Part shown: piece after piece, positions 35,401-45,790 of the stretch
How positions within the stretch are numbered: position 1 is the first letter of the stretch
How the letters are laid out: each line of letters opens with the position of its first letter
Source: Aegilops tauschii subsp. strangulata
Lineage: Eukaryota > Streptophyta > Magnoliopsida > Poales > Poaceae
Direction of reading: 5' to 3'
Assembly: GCF_002575655.3 (NCBI RefSeq)
Contig: NC_053035.3
Span: 382,331,792-382,395,791, forward strand
DNA: 64,000 nucleotides
Translations under genes and position numbers: made by a program
Notes under the pieces: model-generated
What the model saw: only the letters and a program-made list of their open reading frames with translations
Told to the model about the DNA's origin: nothing
Database searches by the model: none

Positions 35401-36850
35401 AATCAAGAAGGCTCAACAGGGACATCCCAGTATCGAAGGCATAAAGAAGAAAATGAACCGTAGTAAGACTTCAGAATTCGTCACGGACAGTGAAGGAACA
35501 TTATGGTACCGGGACAGACTTTGCGTACCTAACATTGAGGAACTCAAGCAACAGATCTTGACGGAGAGCCACACCACTCCATACTCGATACATCCTGGAG
35601 GAACCAAAATGTACAAGGACATTCAGGAAAGATTTTGGTGGCACGGTATGAAGAGAGATATAGCCACATTCGTTGCTTGTTGCGATTCATGTCAGCGCAT
35701 CAAGGCCGAGCACCAAAAGCCAGCAGGGCTACTCCAGCCTAACAGGATACCGGAGTGGAAATGGGATGAAATCGGAATGGACTTCATTGTCGGATTACCC
35801 CGATCACAGCGTGGAAATGACGCCATCTGGGTCATCACAGACCGACTAACCAAGGTTGCACACTTCATTCCCGTGAAGACTACCTACTCCACACAAAGAC
35901 TGGCAAAACTCTATCTCTCCCGTATAGTTTGCTTGCACGGAGTCCCAAAGACTATAATATCTGACCGAGGCACCCAATTCGTCTCCAAATTTTGGGAACA
36001 CCTACAACAAGCTCTGGGCACACAACTGGCTTTCAGTACAGCATACCACCCTCAGACAGATGGACAAACAGAACGTGTAAACCAAATCCTGGAGGATATG
36101 CTAAGAGCCTGTGTGCTCACCTATGGAACCAGTTGGGAAGAGAGTTTGCCGTATGCCGAATTTGCGTACAACAACAGTTACCAAGCCAGCTTGCAAATGG
36201 CACCCTTTGAAGCATTGTACGGACGGAGGTGTCGTACCCCATTGAATTGGTCAGAAACAGGTGACAGCCGTATCTTCGGCCCAGGTATGCTTAAGGAGGC
36301 CGAGGAAAAAGTTAAACAAATCAGGGACAGACTCAAGACAGCACAGAGTCGACAAAAGAGCTACTATGATCAGAAGCATCGTGAGGTCAGCTTTGAACCT
36401 GGTGATTCCGTATACCTCCGAGTATCTCCTATGAGGGGTCTGCAACGGTTCAAAATAAAGGGGAAACTAGCCCCAAGATTTATTGGACCATTTTGTGTAA
36501 AGGCACGAAGAGGCACAGTAGCCTACCAACTAGACCTCCCCAAGGAGCTATCAGACGTCCATGACGTATTCCACGTCTCGCAGTTGAGGAAATGTGTGAG
36601 TAACCCGGAGAAACATGTACCTCATGAGGACATTGATATGCAACCAGATCTCACCTACAGAGAAAGGCCAGTAAAGATTTTAGAAGAGTCTGAACGGAGG
36701 ACCCGTCAGAAAACGACAAAAATTTTCAGGGTCCAGTGGAGCAACCACACTGAGGATGAAGCCACATGGGAAAGGGAAGATTTCCTCCGAGCAGAGTATC
36801 CATATCTATTTGCGGATCAGCAGAAATCTCGAGGACGAGATTTTTCCTAA
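32408..36850 (+). CDS. Gag-Pol polyprotein of Gypsy chromovirus C, intact
   Basis: I chose ATG 32408 (MSRPWTRS); the frame is open further upstream, with another ATG at 32387. The 1480-residue product has all Gypsy domains in order (residue numbers from this start). Retrotrans_gag spans about 95-245. A CX2CX4HX4C knuckle ([14 protein letters not shown]) lies near 304, and protease with DSG ([11 protein letters not shown]) near 382. RT has FIDD in [12 protein letters not shown] near 695, followed by RNase H ([16 protein letters not shown]) near 840. Integrase has an HHCC domain (near 1055-1100) and a core with [18 protein letters not shown] and [10 protein letters not shown]-terminal chromodomain ([18 protein letters not shown]) may guide integration to heterochromatin, as known for chromoviruses. 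There is no stop or shift. Confidence 0.96.
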   Translation: MSRPWTRSIPNQPEEVYGTQTSNNFTQGQSSQQDSEAALSQVCRLFEQSQQQHQEMMNHVINMGNHREPYQPHSKLSELQKTRPSTFAHTDRPLEADDWLREIERKLIIAQCSDHEKVLYAPHYLTGAAAAWWENFLHMHPREHNITWEEFKEGFRGAHIPRSILKIKKREFDDLKQRGMTVTEYNSQFTQLSRYAYDEHMTENKKMEKFLDGLAPALRCQLIVHTFPDFKTLVDKAITLENERRSLEDIRKRKRDKTTLARSNRGKTEVPRTDTRRSTATEPRPVGQFHARDKEFTYRPGVTCYACGQQGHYAKQCPKPRDSAPKPNNGGNNLAPKRNNFNPSNNHRKGHLNHVTREEAQNAPDIVLGTFPVNTVPATVLFDSGASHSFVSKSFVSQHGFPILPLEKSMIIKSPGNKQIAQGYCQGVVIEFEGLPFHANLIVLESKGLDVILGMDWLTTNKGFIDCFNRTVILTHHHGKTIRVSAQERPRSQKPKLNKMDIAELRKVPVVCEFPDVFSEELPGMPPNQEIEFSIELAPGTAPIYKKPYRMAPSELVELKKQIKELLDKGFIRASSSPWGSPILFAEKKDGTLRLCIDYRALNMVTIKNKYPMPRINDLFDQLAQAKVFSKIDLRSGYHQLKVRTEDIPKTAFTSRYGLYEFTVMPFGLTNAPAFFVHLMNKVFMKFMDKFVVVFIDDILVYSRTPEEHAEHLRIVLGELRKHQLYAKFSKCEFWLRQVGFLGHILNQEGVAVDPEKVKAILDWKPPANVTDVRSFLGMAGYYRRFIEGFSTVAKPMTQLLKKDKKFVWTEACEQSFQELKKKLTTAPVLTVPDIHKSFEVYCDASRKGLGCVLMQDGKVVAYASRQLRKHEENYPTHDLELAAVIHALKEWRHFLLGNRCEIYTDHKSLKYIFTQPELNLRQRRWLELVKDYDVGIHYHPGKANVVADALSRNPSPDSDGQQNLRPEFQREFTRLNMMLVSKGTISNLEIQPTLVEQIKKAQQGHPSIEGIKKKMNRSKTSEFVTDSEGTLWYRDRLCVPNIEELKQQILTESHTTPYSIHPGGTKMYKDIQERFWWHGMKRDIATFVACCDSCQRIKAEHQKPAGLLQPNRIPEWKWDEIGMDFIVGLPRSQRGNDAIWVITDRLTKVAHFIPVKTTYSTQRLAKLYLSRIVCLHGVPKTIISDRGTQFVSKFWEHLQQALGTQLAFSTAYHPQTDGQTERVNQILEDMLRACVLTYGTSWEESLPYAEFAYNNSYQASLQMAPFEALYGRRCRTPLNWSETGDSRIFGPGMLKEAEEKVKQIRDRLKTAQSRQKSYYDQKHREVSFEPGDSVYLRVSPMRGLQRFKIKGKLAPRFIGPFCVKARRGTVAYQLDLPKELSDVHDVFHVSQLRKCVSNPEKHVPHEDIDMQPDLTYRERPVKILEESERRTRQKTTKIFRVQWSNHTEDEATWEREDFLRAEYPYLFADQQKSRGRDFS

Positions 36851-36862
36851 GGGGGTAGGTGT
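36849..36862 (+). other. Polypurine tract of element C
   Basis: AAGGGGGTAGGTGT overlaps the gag-pol stop codon and abuts the 3' LTR. Confidence 0.85.
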
Positions 36863-37811
36863 TGTGACACCCAAGTTTTTATTTGGATTTTTCAAAAAGA
36901 TTTTTATTTGACTTGAAGGGAGTGATTTAAATTTTTTTTCTTCAAGAGAACTCTCACTCTCAAATATTTTTCTTTATGGCAAAAATTTTATTTGAATTCA
37001 CCCAAGATCTGCCTTTGACCTGGGGAGTTCTTGCTCTTCATTTGGGCTCAAGACAAAATGTTTTTCATTTGAGAAAATAACCTTTGAAATATTTTTGAGA
37101 ATGCACTATGGCTTTTGGAAAGTCCTTTGCCACTTTCAACTATTCCTTCTTGCCATGGCATTAGTGCAAATCCTCTCTCCTAACCCTTCCCTCACCTTTG
37201 GATCATGATTTGCATCAAATCCAGCAAGTTGAACCTCCTCATGTGATCATTTCCATTCAAATTCTATTCAAATAAATTTCTGTCTTCTCTTATAGCACTT
37301 GGAGATTTACAAAGGAACTCCATTTTCTGTTTGGACTTTTACCACCAAACTTCTTTCCCCTCCTAGTCCTTTGAACCCTCAACCTAGAACCATGAAGATC
37401 CACTGGTCTCCAGTTCAAAATTTTCAAACTACATCAGCTGCAAGTTTGGACCAGATTTGGCAAATTTGGTGAAATTCATTCAAAACTTTCTCCAAAAATT
37501 CCAAGTAAATTCATGCAGCCCCTGGGTGCTTTGAGTGATCATCTCACCAAGTTACAGCTCCAGAAAAATTTATCTCTTTACCAAAACCTACTGTCGAACA
37601 CCTGCAATGCTTGGTCACTGTCAAGATTCAGTAAGTTCAGAGTTCAGCCAAGTGGCTGCTGTCGTTTTCTTCAGAAACGGGCGTCGATCTCGCCAGTACC
37701 CTCGCGTCGCCTTGCTCCTCGTCCTCGCCTTCTCGTTTCTGCACCGCACGAGTGCCTGGCATCTTGCGGGCGTCAGCGACGAGCAGCAGAAGGTGCGCCG
37801 CCCCGTGACCG
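36863..37811 (+). repeat. Truncated 3' LTR of element C
   Basis: It matches the first 949 bp of the 5' LTR with about ten substitutions and stops after CCCCGTGACCGA. There the 5' copy continues with CGCCGGCGGCGGC. The TATA box, repeats and LTR end are missing. Confidence 0.93.
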
Positions 37812-37999
37812 AATCTAGTCGAATTACCATTTCTAATGATGAAGTTAGCCCTATGGAATAAGGCTGCTTTCGTTCTCACTAACCCCTTACAGAAAGGTGA
37901 ATCATTGGGTCTAACCGTAACCCGGGCCAATGTCTTAGATTGTAGGTGCTTATTACGCAAAATTTGTACCCACGCGCCTTCAATCTCAACAGAAAGCAT
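37812..37999. other. Unassigned 188-bp segment between truncated LTR and CACTA
   Basis: This sequence is not part of the C LTR or of the following CACTA. It has short open frames on both strands, none of which I can place in a family. It may be filler from a break-repair event or a remnant of another element. CAT at 37997-37999 would be the 3-bp TSD of the CACTA. Confidence 0.4.
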
Positions 38000-38389
38000 C
38001 ACTACAAAAAAAAGACACACCCGTGACATTTTGGGGTGAACGAATTTTTTTCCTGTCATACTTATGACACTTCTATGACGATAATTGTGACAAAACCCGG
38101 TATCATCATAGATGTGGTGGGGTCCTACTTCCATGACAAAAAATCATGACAGAAAATGGGCTTTTGGTCCTGGGCGGGCCGGAGACGCAGCTGCATGACA
38201 TTCTTTGGGCCGTCCATGAAGGAAAAAACCGTGGTAGCAGCGAGGGCGAGGAAAATATCGGGGAGTTCCCAGTTACGGTGGCTGGTCGGGGGCCGAGCGA
38301 TGCGCGTTTCTCTCGTACATACGCGCGTGGGTGCGAGGCGTCGGGACTAACTAAACCCGAGCGAGGCGTTGGGCTCTAACTGAATCCGA

Positions 38390-38960
38390 GCGATTGCACT
38401 GCAGGCTACGAGTTACTGAACCCGAGCGATCGATCGATCCCTTGCTATTAACTGAACCCGATCGAGCGATTCCTTCGCTATTGCTGCTAACTGAAGCTGA
38501 TCGATGCTGCCTCTGGATGAATAGTGAGCGTTGTTGGGGGGTTTGGATGAACAGTTCCCTGTGGGGGTTGGATGAACAGGAACCCGTGGTAGTAGAGGCC
38601 ATTGCCGCTGGATGAACAGTACCCCGATCGATCAAGCCGGTGGATGAACAGGACCCCGTGGAGGGCTGGATGAACAGGACCCCGTGGAGGGCTGGTTGAA
38701 CATTAGCCGGTGGAGGGATGGTTGAACAGTAGCCTGTGGAGGGTTGGATGAATAGTAGCCCGTGGAGGGGTGGTTGAACAGGACCCCCGTGGAGAGGGCT
38801 GGTTGAAGAGTAGCTGGTGGAGGAGCACGCGGTGGAGGCTGGATGAACAGGAGCCCGTGGATGAACAGTCGCAGGTGGAGGCTGGACAAGGTCGACGGTG
38901 GATGAACAGGAGCCCGTGGAGGCTCGAGGAGGTCGACGGTGGAGATGAACAGTATCCCGT
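38390..38960. repeat. Degenerate GGATGAACAG...CCCGTGGAGG repeat array
   Basis: Around fifteen imperfect copies of a ~30-bp unit (TGGATGAACAGGACCCCGTGG and variants) follow several copies of TAACTGAACCCGAGCGA. The long minus-strand open frame across 38351-39406 follows from these repeats. Confidence 0.8.
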
Positions 38961-38973
38961 GGAGTCACGTTTT

Positions 38974-39225
38974 GCAGTATGCCACACCCCTCCCGATGAA
39001 CAGGACCCCCGTTTCGACCATAGCGCTCCAACACAAGTCTGTTTCCTCCGTTTTGCGGTACGCCACACCCCTCCCGATCAACAGGACCCCGTTTCGACCG
39101 TAGGAGGTCCCTTTCCTCCGTTTTGCGGTACGCCAGACCCCTCCCGATGAACAGGATCCCGTTTCCACCATGGCCGGTCGAACACAAGGCCGTTTCCTCC
39201 GTTCTGCAGTACGCCAGGCCTCGTT
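38974..39225. repeat. 70-84-bp tandem repeat, about 3.3 copies
   Basis: Copies start GCAGTATGCCACACCCC, GCGGTACGCCACACCCC, GCGGTACGCCAGACCCC and GCAGTACGCCAGGCC. Each contains CGATGAACAGGA(C/T)CCCGTTT-like sequence. Unit lengths differ by a short internal indel. Confidence 0.85.
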
Positions 39226-39654
39226 TCCATCGCCTATTCCATCCAAGCCGATTGGCTCCCGATGAACAGCACGTGTTCCGCTGCCTCCCAATGAACACGA
39301 CGCATTCCGTTGCCTCCCCATGAACACGACGATGACGCAGTTTCTCCGTTCTGACCCAGCCATGTACACGAGCCCTGGCCATACGTATGCGCGAGTAGGC
39401 GTTCAAGACCCCTCCCGTATGTACGTACGTGGCCGTATTTTCTTTCTTGCACCCTGGCTGCTATACATACGTGTACATGCTACATGCGCGCCTCTACTAC
39501 GACATGTGCGCGCCTCTACTACGACACGTGCCCTTCCTTACACGGCCACGGTTCATCGCTGCAGCCTGCAGACAGACCGATCGACCAGTATGTACGTAGA
39601 CGTTCGCGACCAGAATGACAACGCTATGTACGCTTCAACCGGGTGGGTCCCGAC

Positions 39655-41090
39655 TGTCAGGAACTTCCTTGTGTGTGAAGATGTAGGTGGTGGGTCCCAG
39701 CAGTCAGGGGGCGAATAAATTTTTTGCCCGTAATATGGATGCTCTTCCTTGCGTGCGAAGATGTAGCTGCTGGATCCCAGCAGTCAGGGGGAAACATTTT
39801 TTTTGCGAAATACGGTGGCCCGTCCGGTGGGTCCGTGCTGTCAGGTGGAGGAATCATTATTTTCCGTGAAATAAGGAGGCACTTCCTTGCTGCGGGCGTG
39901 GATCCAGCTGTCAGCCTCTCCACGTACAGTACTCTCCCGATTGAAGTCGTTCCTTGACCATGTTGACCATGCCACGGCGAGAGCACTAGGGCGGTGGACG
40001 ACGGCGAGGCCTAGGAAGGGGCCGACGCGGAGCCAGGGAAGACGCGACAGTGCATGCCCATGCGGAGAGGAGTACGAGGGTTCACTGGTTCGGCAGCGGT
40101 GTGAGGCTGTCGTTGCCGCAGGGCCTGGCCAGCGGTGGGAGTAGTAGGGGGCGGTGAGGCCTCCACGGCATCACAGCCGGCCATGGGAAGCAGGAGCACG
40201 TAGCACGACCGGCGCTGGTTTGGGCGGCTGGAGCAACAAGACCAGAGGTTGAAGAAGCACTAACACCGTTGGATGGACATCGTACGGTCACTAGAGCTAG
40301 AATCGTTCATAATGACTAAATTGACAAAGCCCTCCATCCCCGTCAACTAAGTAGGCCCACAAGTCAGCCTCCCACTATGGTGGGTCCCAGCTAGCAGGGG
40401 GTATTCATTTTTTTGTGCGTAATAAGGAGGCACTTCCTTGCGTGCGAAGATATAGCTGGTGGGTCCGACCTGTCAGCGGGGGGAATGTTTTTTTCACGAA
40501 ATGCAGAGGCCCTTCCAATGGGTCCCAGCTGTCAGGTGGAGGAATCATTATTTTGCACGTAATAAGGAGGCATTTCCCTGCGTGTGGCTGTGGACCCAGC
40601 TGTCAGCCTCTCCACGCACAGTCTACTTCCGATGGATGTCATTCATTGACCATGTTGACTACTCCGCGCCGAGCGCATCCAAGGTGGTGGACGACGGCGA
40701 GGCCCCGGACAGCAACGAGCCGGAGATGGGAAGACGCAGGAGTAGAGTCGCAGACGGAGAGGTGTACGAGGGTTAACTGGTTCTGGTGCGGTGTGGTTCG
40801 GCAGTCGGTGGAGGAGAACAGGAGGTGTAGAGGGGTGGAAGGATGGCCTGGCCAACGGTGGGGTAGCGCTTCACAGCGAAGCGTCCTAAGCAGAGCTGCT
40901 AGCAGCAGGAGGCGGGAGCAGGTGGTCCCGCCGGCGCTGGAGGAAGAAGACGAGAGATTGAAGATGGATGCCGGTTGTTGGATGTAAATCCAATGGCTAA
41001 CGATGTCAGAATCATTTGTTGACTAAGTTGACAAGGACTTGCGTTGGCTTCGACCTATTGGCCCACATTTCAGCCTCCAAAAATGTGGCA
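39655..41090. repeat. Diverged ~690-bp tandem duplication in the CACTA interior
   Basis: Anchors recur at a constant spacing: CTTCCTTGCGTGCGAAG near 39744 and 40432, and TTGACCATGTTGAC near 39954 and 40646. Each unit carries GGTGGGTCCCAGC(T/A)G, GTGGACGACGGCGAGGC and similar blocks. A shorter third copy lies at about 41968-42140. Confidence 0.85.
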
Positions 41091-41329
41091 CGTATTCAAC
41101 CCATTTTTTCAAAATTTACGGTCAATTTGATCTCTTTTTTTAGAATTATAGTCCATTTGCTGGGCTGGGTGAACAAATAATGTAGCGTCCATGCGGCCCA
41201 TTTATTTTTCTCCTAAAAAATTACAGGCCATTTGCACTTTCTCGAAATACACGATTTTGCTGGGCTGATTCTAATTATAATGTTGGGTTGGGTGCAGCAA
41301 TGTTATCAAAAAATAAATAGGGGCTGAGC

Positions 41330-41600
41330 ATTTTGTTATAAATATATTTAAATAATAAGTGATTTATTATTACATTGGTCCTTAAATCTTACCAAGCTTT
41401 TGTACACAATCACCAGGATTTGCGTTGCCAAAAAAATCGAGTATTTTATTGTTAAGAAATTATTTTTATAAGTTAATAAGATGTGGGATATTGTTTTCTT
41501 ACATATGTAAGTTTCTATTAAGTATATGATGACAATAACAATAATATATAATAACATATAAAATAATTTAAATATATATAATATAGTTAGAAGGGAAACA
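41330..41600. other. AT-rich stretch, no gene seen
   Basis: About 270 bp of strongly AT-rich DNA (ATAATATATAATAACATATA and similar) separates the 690-bp duplications from CACTA-type sequence that resumes near 41600. No terminal repeats or coding signal were found. Confidence 0.4.
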
Positions 41601-42188
41601 AAGTTGGACCAGGCGTTCCTATTCTTATAGAGAAAATGGAAAAGACCTCTGCGTTTTCTTCAAAAAAATACATAAATTGGGCTGCCAATGTTTCAGGAAA
41701 AATAAAAGCTCGGATGGGAGGTCCATAGGCCGGTCGATACATGATGGCCCTCAAAAAAATACAAACCGGCATGTCGTGGGTTGCGCATGTTAAAAAAGAA
41801 AGCCTAGACGGGGCAGCCCAAAACCTAGCGGATACTTGCTGCCCTAGTGATAATAAGTGGTACTACCCGCCAGCTCCAGAGCTTCGTTGTGAATTTATCT
41901 CCTACATTGAAGCACCTAAAAAATGTAACTATGTTGACAAACCTGTGGGCCCCAACGTCAGTATAGCATTAGGAAGAATTTTTTTTCGATGAGGCACTTC
42001 CTTGCGTATGGCCATAGACCTGGTGGGTCCTGACTGTCCGCCTCTCCACGTACAGTCCTCTCCATATTCCTCTCGTTTGTTCAGCATGTTTACAACGGCA
42101 GACAACGGCGCTGCGGCGAGCGCACAAAGGCGCAGGAGGTGATCGGACCACCCAAGGCAGTGCCTTATTTGTAACGAAAGTACTAAAC

Positions 42189-42242
42189 TAGCCCAGTGGC
42201 CAAGTGACACTACCCGACGGCTGTTCCGCCCGGGTTTGATTC
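42189..42242 (+). repeat. Pol III A-box/B-box pair, possible SINE-like unit
   Basis: TAGCCCAGTGGC at 42189-42200 fits the A-box consensus and GGGTTTGATTC at 42232-42242 fits the B box, 31 bp apart as in tRNA genes. No cloverleaf tRNA can be folded around it. A tRNA-derived SINE remnant or a chance pair inside the CACTA is possible. Confidence 0.35.
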
Positions 42243-42574
42243 CACCTGATGCAGGGAAAATATCTCCAATTTTTTTGCCTCTACCAATACTGACATGTGG
42301 GTCCCCATTGTCATCTACGCACACCACGTCCAACACTTGCCAAAACTTCATCCCTCGTTTTCTCTGTTTTTCGCACACTCGACATTGTGTGGGCATTTTG
42401 AAATTAGCATATCTTTTTGACTGTGCATCATATGAAGATGTGCTATGCATGAATGTTGATCAGCATGATGTTAACTGGCTGGTAGTTCCATTTTCGACCA
42501 CGAATAAAACTTTCCACATGATGTTAACCCTATTTGAAAAGGCCGTGTTAATATAAATGCTCTGCCTCTGAAAG

Positions 42575-42645
42575 TTGCAGTTTCTTATCTAAAACTGAAC
42601 TTGCAGTTTCTTATCTGAAACTGAAACTTGTAGTTTCTTCTCTGA
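42575..42645. repeat. Short tandem repeat TTGCAGTTTCTTATCT, three copies
   Basis: Three adjacent imperfect copies of a ~25-bp unit (TTGCAGTTTCTTATCTGAAAC, the last with TTGTAGTTTCTTCTCT). Confidence 0.85.
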
Positions 42646-42900
42646 GAATCACATTGTCGGCACTTTTATACTCCTATGAAACTACACTTTTTTAAGTGCT
42701 AAAAATAGATCTCTAGAATTCATAAAATACTTCATATGCTCAATACTGCAAATCTGAAATTCAAAATACATTCATATCTGAAAGTAGTCTCAAAATACAC
42801 AACACAAAACACAATTCACAACCTGCAAATACTGACAACCCTAAGCTCCTCCTGACAATTCACAACCTGCCCGACTATTGGGCTGGGGGGCAGTCCCCTC

Positions 42901-43377
42901 CTATTCCTCAGCGGCAGACAGCCGCCCCGTGAGACGATGTGAACGACGAGGGAGAGGATGGCGGGGAAGCATCGTCGGGCCAACTGCTTTTCTCCTCTTG
43001 CAGCTGGGTTCGGTCGACGAAGACTCCACCGGCTCGCTCTGGCACGACACCCTCACAAATGGCACCTTGTAGATGCTCGATCCTTCAATCAATGGTGGAT
43101 GCTCGATCCAGGATCGATACCCCCACCACTGCTCCCTCATGATCGGATTCGGTGAATCTGTTTGCTCCATGGCCCATAGGAGCAGCTCTATGTACTCCCG
43201 CGCGACTCCCTTCGGGAGTATCGCCACCTTTTCGCTCTGTTGCAGATATTTGGCCATGGATGTCGCCGTCGCTGCTAGTTGGTCCTTGTTGTCAAACCAA
43301 GACTGTATCTCCAACATCCTAGCTAGCTTCACTGGGTCGCCGTCTGCGATCCTCATGTATCGGTTGTACTCCTCCAT
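42901..43377 (-). CDS. Hypothetical protein, one of an inverted homologous pair (158 aa)
   Basis: I do not recognise the family. From ATG 43377 (MEEYNRYMRIADGDP) the frame is open to TAG. The protein looks mostly helical, with a central block WFDNKDQLAATATSMAKYLQ, then EYIELLLWAMEQTDSP and WWGYRSWIEHP. It ends with a basic tail (CKRRKAVGP, then HPLPRRSHRLTGR) that could be a nuclear localisation signal. The frame stays open upstream to 43611, but the start used matches the homologue's. A diverged copy lies at 44012-44380 on the opposite strand, sharing the 5' leader as well. That protein-level similarity survives decay suggests a real gene, perhaps one captured by a transposon. Confidence 0.55.
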   Translation of the reverse strand: MEEYNRYMRIADGDPVKLARMLEIQSWFDNKDQLAATATSMAKYLQQSEKVAILPKGVAREYIELLLWAMEQTDSPNPIMREQWWGYRSWIEHPPLIEGSSIYKVPFVRVSCQSEPVESSSTEPSCKRRKAVGPTMLPRHPLPRRSHRLTGRLSAAEE

Positions 43378-43611
43378 CGATCTACTTCTCCATAGCACCT
43401 TCACTCGCTGGCGGTGGTTTTTGAATGGAAGAGGAGAGGAGCAGCGCTGGTTTTGGATTGGAACAGGAGAGGAGGGCGGCGGTTTTGAAATGGAAGAGGA
43501 GTGGAGCGGGACTGGATTTAGATTTGAACAGAAGAGGAGCAGCGGTGATTTAAGAGGAGAGGAGTGGCGCTGGTCTTGGAAGTATTTTTTGTTTTGCGTA
43601 TTTTGGGTCAA

Positions 43612-44011
43612 AGTTTGACCATGTACTATATTTGAGAAGCAAAATGTGAATGCATGTCACCAAAAATTGTATCGTTTGGTTCATAGATGAATGTACTTTC
43701 AAATTATATTATTTTTGCAATGTATAACATATATTTTATTTGTGAAAATCATGGTCAATTATGACCCAGAATAAAAGGGAGACTAGTTAATGTGGGGTCG
43801 CTTTCTTAATTGAAGGGTAAATTGATTTTGATTTTGATCTAGTCACAGCGCGCCGGCCCTCTCGTCCAATCCTAAATCGGTGCCGCACGCTCCTCTCCCT
43901 CTTCTCCATTCCAAAACCACCTCCTCTCCTCTCCATCATCTCCAATGCAAAACCACCTCCTCTCTCCTCCCATCTTCCAAAGCTAGCACCGGACCACTTA
44001 GAAGGACATCT
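43612..44011. other. Intergenic spacer of the inverted pair
   Basis: Its outer parts are the related C/T-rich leaders of the two genes (AAAACCACCTCCTCTCC-type). Between them is AT-rich sequence with a TTTGAGAAGCAAAATGTG block that resembles a degraded MITE. No TATA box is convincing for either gene. Confidence 0.4.
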
Positions 44012-44380
44012 ATGGAGAGGATGCAGTAGCGAATCAGGCAGATCGCCGGTGGTGACCAAACAAAGTTAGCCAGGTTGAAGGAGATCCTTACTTGGTTTGA
44101 CAACGAGTGGGAGATTTCGAGGATGGTGAGGGCCATGTGGCAATGTATGCGAAAGAGCGAGACAACGGCGATGAGGGCGGCGATGTACTCCTTGGCGGCA
44201 GTCACATCGTAGTCCTTCGAGTTCATCAAGTATCTCCTCTGGGCGATGGAGCAGACAGATTCACCCGAGGCAAAAGTCAGGCGGAGGTGGTGGGCGTACA
44301 GGTCGAAGATGGAGCACCCAGAGGATAACGAATCGATCGAGTACGGTGTGCCATTCGTGAGGGTGCAGAGTCAGCCGGAG
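44012..44380 (+). pseudogene. Broken homologue of the 42901-43377 protein
   Basis: From ATG 44012 the same frame aligns with the minus-strand gene: KLARLKEILTWFDNEWE against KLARMLEIQSWFDNKDQ, YLLWAMEQTDSPEAKVRRRW against LLLWAMEQTDSPNPIMREQW, and YGVPFVRVQSQPEP against YKVPFVRVSCQSEP. A stop follows the fifth codon, another lies mid-way, and a third ends the segment. After that a CKRRSDGATSLP tail is still recognisable, matching the basic tail of its partner. The function is unknown. Confidence 0.6.
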
Positions 44381-45362
44381 CCATAGGAGTATTCGTTCTC
44401 CCACTGCAAGAGGAGGTCGGATGGCGCGACGTCGCTTCCTTGCTGTTCTCCACGGTTCCCTCTACGCTCGCCTTGTTTCAACGGCGTTGGTAGGGTTTAA
44501 GGTAAGCTTCGCACTAACCTAATCTTCCATCTGCTCATGCTTACAATCAATGTGACAGCTAATAAAAATCATGCTTACAATCAGTCTCCGAGTACTATGC
44601 CAATCACCGTAAAATAGCTCTGGACCTTTGGGTCAAAGTTGTGACACTTTGTACAAATAAAGAAAAATAGATTGGTGCTTCTTTCAGAAAAGAGTACACC
44701 CCTAGAAAACTGCCAATATAAGCTACTAGTATTTTTTTTGAAGTCTAAGCTACTAGTATTTGGTTAGAGGATTTGCTGCCGAGAAAGATCCGCCCACAGT
44801 GAGCGCCACACATCCCACTGATGGTGGTGGATGCCAATGCTTAGATTGAGCAGGGTTGGCATCGGTAATTTTTACTTGGCACCTCGCACTCTGCATATAT
44901 GCCGGTTCCATCTGTACATGTGTGCAGTTCCACCAAAATGCAGCTGAATAACCCTGTTTGCACAGATAATGAAAAGGTGTGATTACATTATAGTGGCACT
45001 AGTTGATGAAACATACACTAATAAATAGAAGCAAATATTGCGATAGTACCATAGTATGCCATGCTGCGAGGGCGAGATGGGCCCTGCGACGCCTCATACT
45101 GGAAATCAGTGTACATCGGTAATACAAGGAGGGGCCTTGAGACATTCCAATCTCTATTTTTGTGCAGATAAACTAAAATTAAGCACCCCAGTTTGCAGAA
45201 ACGCTTAAACATTAACAATGGGACTAGTTGATGAAACATATACTAACAAAGAGAAGCACTTTCTTTATCTACATTGGAAATGAAATGATAGAGAGGACAC
45301 TCGCTCTATTTTAACTGTATTATTACTTCATTTTATTAGTGGCACCAGGGTCGAGCAGGTGG
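44381..45362. other. Unassigned sequence with a 38-bp direct repeat
   Basis: The first part continues the tail of the broken gene and contains GGTAAGCT, a possible splice donor. A 38-bp direct repeat (ACTAGTTGATGAAACATA...) occurs at about 44998 and 45222. No protein family is recognised. Confidence 0.35.
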
Positions 45363-45695
45363 CAAACGAGGTGTATCGTGCGTCACAAGGATGGAGGCCG
45401 GGGGGTGCTTAGACTGGGATGCTGAAGCTGGCTCTTTCAGTCCCTATCTTCCCCTCTGATGTTTCTGTGGTTGCATTTGGGTTGTAATCCAAACTTGGTC
45501 AAGCTGGTGCTGCGTCCCCCTACCTACCTAGCTTATGTGGCGAACTTGTCTCCTGCTAGTACTCAGTTCGTTCTAGTAGTAGTTGCATAACTACCCGTTT
45601 ACACTGAGATGTTGACGGATAATGGTTCTCTATGGTTGGATTTCTTTAATGAAATCGGAGGAAACCCCCTCTTTCGATATATAAAAAAATATGTT
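45363..45695 (+). mobile_element. Possible 5'-truncated LINE tail
   Basis: The stretch ends TTTAATGAAATCGGAGGAAA then CCCCCTCTTTCGATATATAAAAAAATA, which resembles the 3' end and A-rich tail of Triticeae LINEs. No endonuclease or RT coding sequence is present and TSDs were not found, so this rests on tail resemblance only. Confidence 0.35.
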
Positions 45696-45790
45696 CCACT
45701 AGCGGTGCCAAAACATTGCCTCAAATTAATAGTGCCACTATATTAAGGCGCAAAATAATAACATTACTGCTTTATCATGGCAGTGCCAAA

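Larger units (their letters stand above)
27031..37811 (+). mobile_element. Gypsy chromovirus C with very long LTR and extra reading frame, 3' truncated
   Basis: A 4083-bp 5' LTR (TGTGACACCC...CGTGACA) is followed by PBS, an accessory reading frame, an open gag-pol with C-terminal chromodomain, a polypurine tract and the first 949 bp of the 3' LTR. The long LTR and chromodomain point to the Tekay/Del chromovirus lineage. I counted about ten substitutions between the two LTR copies over the shared 949 bp, so the insertion is fairly recent. The 3' LTR stops abruptly at 37811 in mid-sequence, so the element is incomplete and no right TSD can be read. Confidence 0.92.
38000..42188. mobile_element. 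CACTA transposon, left end and repeat-rich interior (right end not found)
   Basis: The terminus CACTACAAAAAAAAGACAC is followed by GTGACATTTTGGG and repeated short motifs (CATGACA, TATGACA, ATGACGATAA), as in Triticeae CACTA subterminal regions. Further in are GGATGAACAG repeats, a tandem block and 690-bp duplications. I found no matching GTAGTG end or transposase gene. The right limit given is where this type of sequence fades and is uncertain. Part of the following DNA, including the gene pair at 42.9-44.4 kb, could also lie inside it. Confidence 0.6.

Noticed and set aside
38351..39406. 351-codon open frame on the minus strand
   Set aside because: It runs across repeat arrays of the CACTA element and encodes repeated low-complexity sequence; the repeat structure explains its openness.
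42189..42260. A tRNA gene
   Set aside because: A and B boxes are present but no acceptor stem, anticodon arm or cloverleaf can be formed.
43936..44229. Minus-strand frame overlapping the broken homologue
   Set aside because: It is the shadow of the plus-strand pseudogene, whose frame matches the 42901-43377 protein.
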